Of a DNA stretch of 8,901 nucleotides, positions 7,566 to 8,901 are shown in pieces. Numbering within the stretch: position 1 is the first letter of the stretch; the number at the start of each line of letters is the position of its first letter. The stretch is taken from assembly GCA_003243445.1 (NCBI GenBank), contig QFQQ01000124.1, positions 1 through 8,901 on the forward strand. The letters are read 5' to 3'. The translations under genes and the position numbers were made by a program. The notes under the pieces are model-generated. The model was not told the DNA's origin. It made no database searches and saw only the letters and a program-made list of their open reading frames with translations. This DNA is from Citrobacter freundii (GTDB lineage Bacteria > Bacteroidota > Bacteroidia > Chitinophagales > Chitinophagaceae).

Positions 7566-7922
7566 ATGCCCGATCTGAAAAAAATATTTATCCTTGATGA
7601 TGAAGAAGAAATATTGGAATTGCTGGAAAGGATCCTGGGCAATCAATATGAGGTATTCACCAAGAGTACAACCGACAATATCGAGAATGATCTGCTGGAC
7701 TTTAAGCCCGATGTGATCATGATCGATCACTTCATGGGTGATAAAACAAGTAAAGACATTTTAAAAAAAGCGCTGGTATTATTTGAAAATGTACCGGTCA
7801 TACTTCACTCTGCACATGAAGATATAGAAAGACTTTCGCAGGAAACAAATGTGGCTGGTTTTATAAGAAAACCGTCTGGCATAAGGGAGATAAGGGAGAA
7901 AGTTGCGGAAGTGCTGGGGTGA
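7566..7922 (+). CDS. Second single-domain response regulator
   Basis: A 118-residue receiver domain alone. It shows the acidic pair Asp11-Asp12 (ILDDEEE), phosphoacceptor Asp54 (IMIDHFMGDK), Ser82 in place of the usual Thr/Ser (ILHSAHED) and Lys102-Pro103 (FIRKPSG). It lacks the Pro-Gly of the D-x-x-[MLP]-P-G loop seen in its neighbour, so the two are not recent duplicates. It lies 17 nt after the first receiver and is the last gene of the phytochrome operon. There is no output domain. It may be a second acceptor for the phytochrome kinase, a phosphate sink, or a relay to a partner elsewhere. The last residues include an IREIRE tandem encoded by a 9-bp direct repeat, and the stop codon TGA lies in a GC-rich intergenic repeat. 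The receiver call is solid; the partner is inferred from position. Confidence 0.9.
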   Translation: MPDLKKIFILDDEEEILELLERILGNQYEVFTKSTTDNIENDLLDFKPDVIMIDHFMGDKTSKDILKKALVLFENVPVILHSAHEDIERLSQETNVAGFIRKPSGIREIREKVAEVLG

Positions 7923-7958
7923 GGGAGGACCGCGGACGACGGACCGCGGACCGCAGAC
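7917..7958. repeat. GC-rich GGACCGCGGAC repeat at the end of the receiver operon
   Basis: The sequence runs GGGTGAGGGAGGACCGCGG and continues with ACGACGGACCGCGGACCG. It is the inverted counterpart of the two copies at 8077-8104 and 8165-8200. Those share the order GCGGTC units, then CATCCCTC, when read on the plus strand. The repeat overlaps the last codon and the TGA stop (7920-7922) of the second receiver gene. Confidence 0.7.
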
Positions 7959-8003
7959 GATGCGTTTAGATCGTAACCTACCATTTGTTCGAAAAAATAG
8001 TTG

Positions 8004-8038
8004 ATACAGTATGGAGATAATTCATGCTGTATTTTTTT
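8004..8038. terminator. Candidate terminator for the phytochrome operon, possibly bidirectional
   Basis: ATACAGTATG (8004-8013) pairs with CATGCTGTAT (8023-8032) over 10 positions, one a G-U pair, with a 9-nt loop, and is followed by seven T (8032-8038). An A-tract (7992-7997) lies on the other side, so it could also act for the leftward heme oxygenase transcript. The stem is AT-rich and so only moderately stable. It lies about 80 nt past the last gene of the operon. Confidence 0.5.
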
Positions 8039-8076
8039 GTTTAGTGACAGGATGATTATTCTTTCATGAGAATGAA

Positions 8077-8104
8077 CCGGCGGTCGGCGGTCATCCCTCC
8101 CTCA
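8077..8104. repeat. GC-rich GGCGGTCGGCGGTC repeat, middle copy
   Basis: CCGGCGGTCGGCGGTCATCC is followed by CTCCCTCA. It is in the same orientation as the copy at 8165-8200 and inverted relative to 7917-7958. It lies in the 263-bp convergent gap, which otherwise holds only the terminator candidate and AT-rich sequence. Confidence 0.7.
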
Positions 8105-8164
8105 CTAATCCATACTGTATTATTTCATGCAATAAAGATCGCGTGTTCAATTTCAAGAAATAAT

Positions 8165-8200
8165 CCGGCGGTCGGCCGTCGGCGGTCATCCCTCTCCCTC
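8165..8200. repeat. GC-rich GGCGGTCGGC repeat overlapping the end of the heme oxygenase gene
   Basis: CCGGCGGTCGGCCGTCGGCG is followed by GTCATCCCTCTCCCTC. It shares the GCGGTCATCCCTC core with 8077-8104. It covers the stop codon (8186-8188) and the last four codons (Glu-Gly-Glu-Gly) of the minus-strand heme oxygenase. Confidence 0.7.
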
Positions 8201-8746
8201 CATCCATTGCTGGAACAAACGAAATGTCTCATCTGCGCCTCTTACCACTTTTTCTTCGAAAGCAGGATCATCATTGTGGCTGTCAAGTTTTTCTTTGAAT
8301 GATCGCCACATGTCCTTTCCGTTCTCTCCATAACCATAGAAGAAGCGGGTGCTATCTTCATTTACTCCGGCATATTTGATCAGCATATTCGCAACGATAG
8401 AGCCGCCTTGCGTGGATCCTTCGGTTACGTAAAAACTTCCGAGAGCTGAAGGCAGTGAATCGATGACCGGTAAGGCTATCGCAGCGTCTGCCGGTTGAAG
8501 CGCATCCAGCGCGCTGAGATCATCCAGTATCAGTGATGCTTTACGCCGGGAAGGATAGGCAGGCACATTCAAGTCGTTCAGAAATTTATCCTGCAACAGC
8601 TCAAGCGGATGATGAAATCCGTAAAATTTATGCAACAGTTTTATGTATCCTTCTTTATCGCGGATTGATTTGATGGCACGTACAACAACTACTTCGAGCG
8701 ATTGATGGGATGCCTTGGTACGTTCTTTTAAGAGAGATGATAACAT
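8186..8746 (-). CDS. bphO: Biliverdin-producing heme oxygenase (BphO/HemO type)
   Basis: A 186-residue all-helical heme oxygenase that opens heme to biliverdin, Fe2+ and CO using electrons from ferredoxin or a flavoprotein. The expected proximal heme ligand is His14 in LKERTKASHQSLE. The distal helix carries the conserved glycine motif YVTEGSTQGGSIVANML (residues 106-122), where the usual GSTLGG reads GSTQGG. The length is near the family norm of about 190-200. There is no signal peptide, so it is cytoplasmic. The gene faces the phytochrome operon tail to tail and probably supplies the biliverdin that loads Cys12 of that receptor; in other bacteria bphO often sits in the bphP operon itself. 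The ATG at 8746 begins the expected N-terminal helix. The last residues, EGEG, are read from a GC-rich repeat. Heme use for iron is a possible alternative role, but the neighbours favour chromophore supply. Confidence 0.92.
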   Translation of the reverse strand: MLSSLLKERTKASHQSLEVVVVRAIKSIRDKEGYIKLLHKFYGFHHPLELLQDKFLNDLNVPAYPSRRKASLILDDLSALDALQPADAAIALPVIDSLPSALGSFYVTEGSTQGGSIVANMLIKYAGVNEDSTRFFYGYGENGKDMWRSFKEKLDSHNDDPAFEEKVVRGADETFRLFQQWMEGEG

Positions 8747-8763
8747 GTGTTGGGTTGAATGTT

Positions 8764-8771
8764 CAAATATA
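8764..8771 (-). promoter_or_regulatory. Promoter -7 element for the heme oxygenase gene
   Basis: The minus strand reads TATATTTG, an exact TAnnTTTG match, 17 nt before the ATG at 8746. Transcription would start near 8758, giving a leader of only about 11 nt. A TTGAA-TG-TTCAA inverted repeat (8755-8766) overlaps the element and the presumed start. No clear -33 TTG is seen. Confidence 0.55.
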
Positions 8772-8822
8772 GGTGATGAAGCAGGAATAATGCCATGCTG
8801 TTCGGGTATTCGGCTGGCGTAG

Positions 8823-8901
8823 GGTTCCTCCTCCGGCGGACACGTCCCGCAGATTTACGCAGATATAAAACACGCAGATGCGCAGATGGTCTGTTAAACA
8901 A
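8823..8901. repeat. CGCAGAT-family palindromic repeat, right copy, cut by the window edge
   Basis: Positions 8846-8901 are identical to 23-78 over all 56 bases and in the same orientation. 8834-8842 equals 11-19. Between them three bases differ (CGT for GAG). The outermost part (GGTTCCTCCTCC, 8823-8834) matches the reverse complement of 199-210 with one base fewer, and the segment corresponding to CTTCGCTA is missing. Only the 5' arm is in the window. Confidence 0.9.

Noticed and set aside
8066..8302. 78-codon plus-strand open frame in the convergent gap
   Set aside because: It crosses two GC-rich repeats and the antisense of the heme oxygenase 3' end; nothing supports expression.
1..8901. 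tRNA, rRNA, insertion sequence or riboswitch
   Set aside because: No cloverleaf, rRNA stretch, transposase gene or recognised aptamer pattern was seen on either strand; the repeats carry no coding sequence.

Overview
The window looks like a chromosomal segment of a Bacteroidota bacterium, probably of the Chitinophagaceae type. Three things point there. The isoleucyl-tRNA synthetase is the long type 2 form and is paired with a DksA-like gene whose zinc finger is degenerate. The promoter-like sites fit TAnnTTTG, the Bacteroidota -7 element, and Shine-Dalgarno sequences are weak or absent. The intergenic gaps are filled with short palindromic repeats of several families. The family-level assignment is an inference; no rRNA or other marker is present.

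Layout. At 1-210 lies a long, imperfectly palindromic repeat built on CGCAGAT words. It is followed by a strong terminator (276-304) that closes a leftward operon. That operon is ileS (1230-4631, minus) followed 4 nt later by a dksA/traR-like gene (326-1225, minus), which carries a long Lys/Ala/Pro tail resembling histone H1. The 272-bp divergent gap 4632-4903 holds a promoter-like site for each side and a 35-bp inverted repeat with a 65-nt loop. Rightward from 4904 comes a light-sensing cluster: a biliverdin-binding bacteriophytochrome histidine kinase (4904-7141) and two stand-alone receiver proteins (7147-7548 and 7566-7922). Facing it is a heme oxygenase gene (8186-8746, minus). The 263-bp convergent gap 7923-8185 contains GC-rich repeats and a candidate terminator. 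A second copy of the CGCAGAT repeat begins at about 8823 and runs off the right edge.

How it works together. The heme oxygenase would cleave heme to biliverdin IX-alpha, the chromophore that attaches to Cys12 of the phytochrome. The photoreceptor would then pass phosphate from His534 to one or both single-domain receivers (Asp57, Asp54). Neither receiver has an output domain, so the final target lies outside the window. The ileS-dksA operon is housekeeping and unrelated in function to the light cluster.

No wholly new system is evident. The points most worth a second look are the swapped GxHH signature in IleRS, the H1-like tail on a zinc-less DksA, the palindromic repeats (including a testable prediction about the truncated right-hand copy), and two convergent genes whose stop codons both lie in the same GC-rich repeat family.
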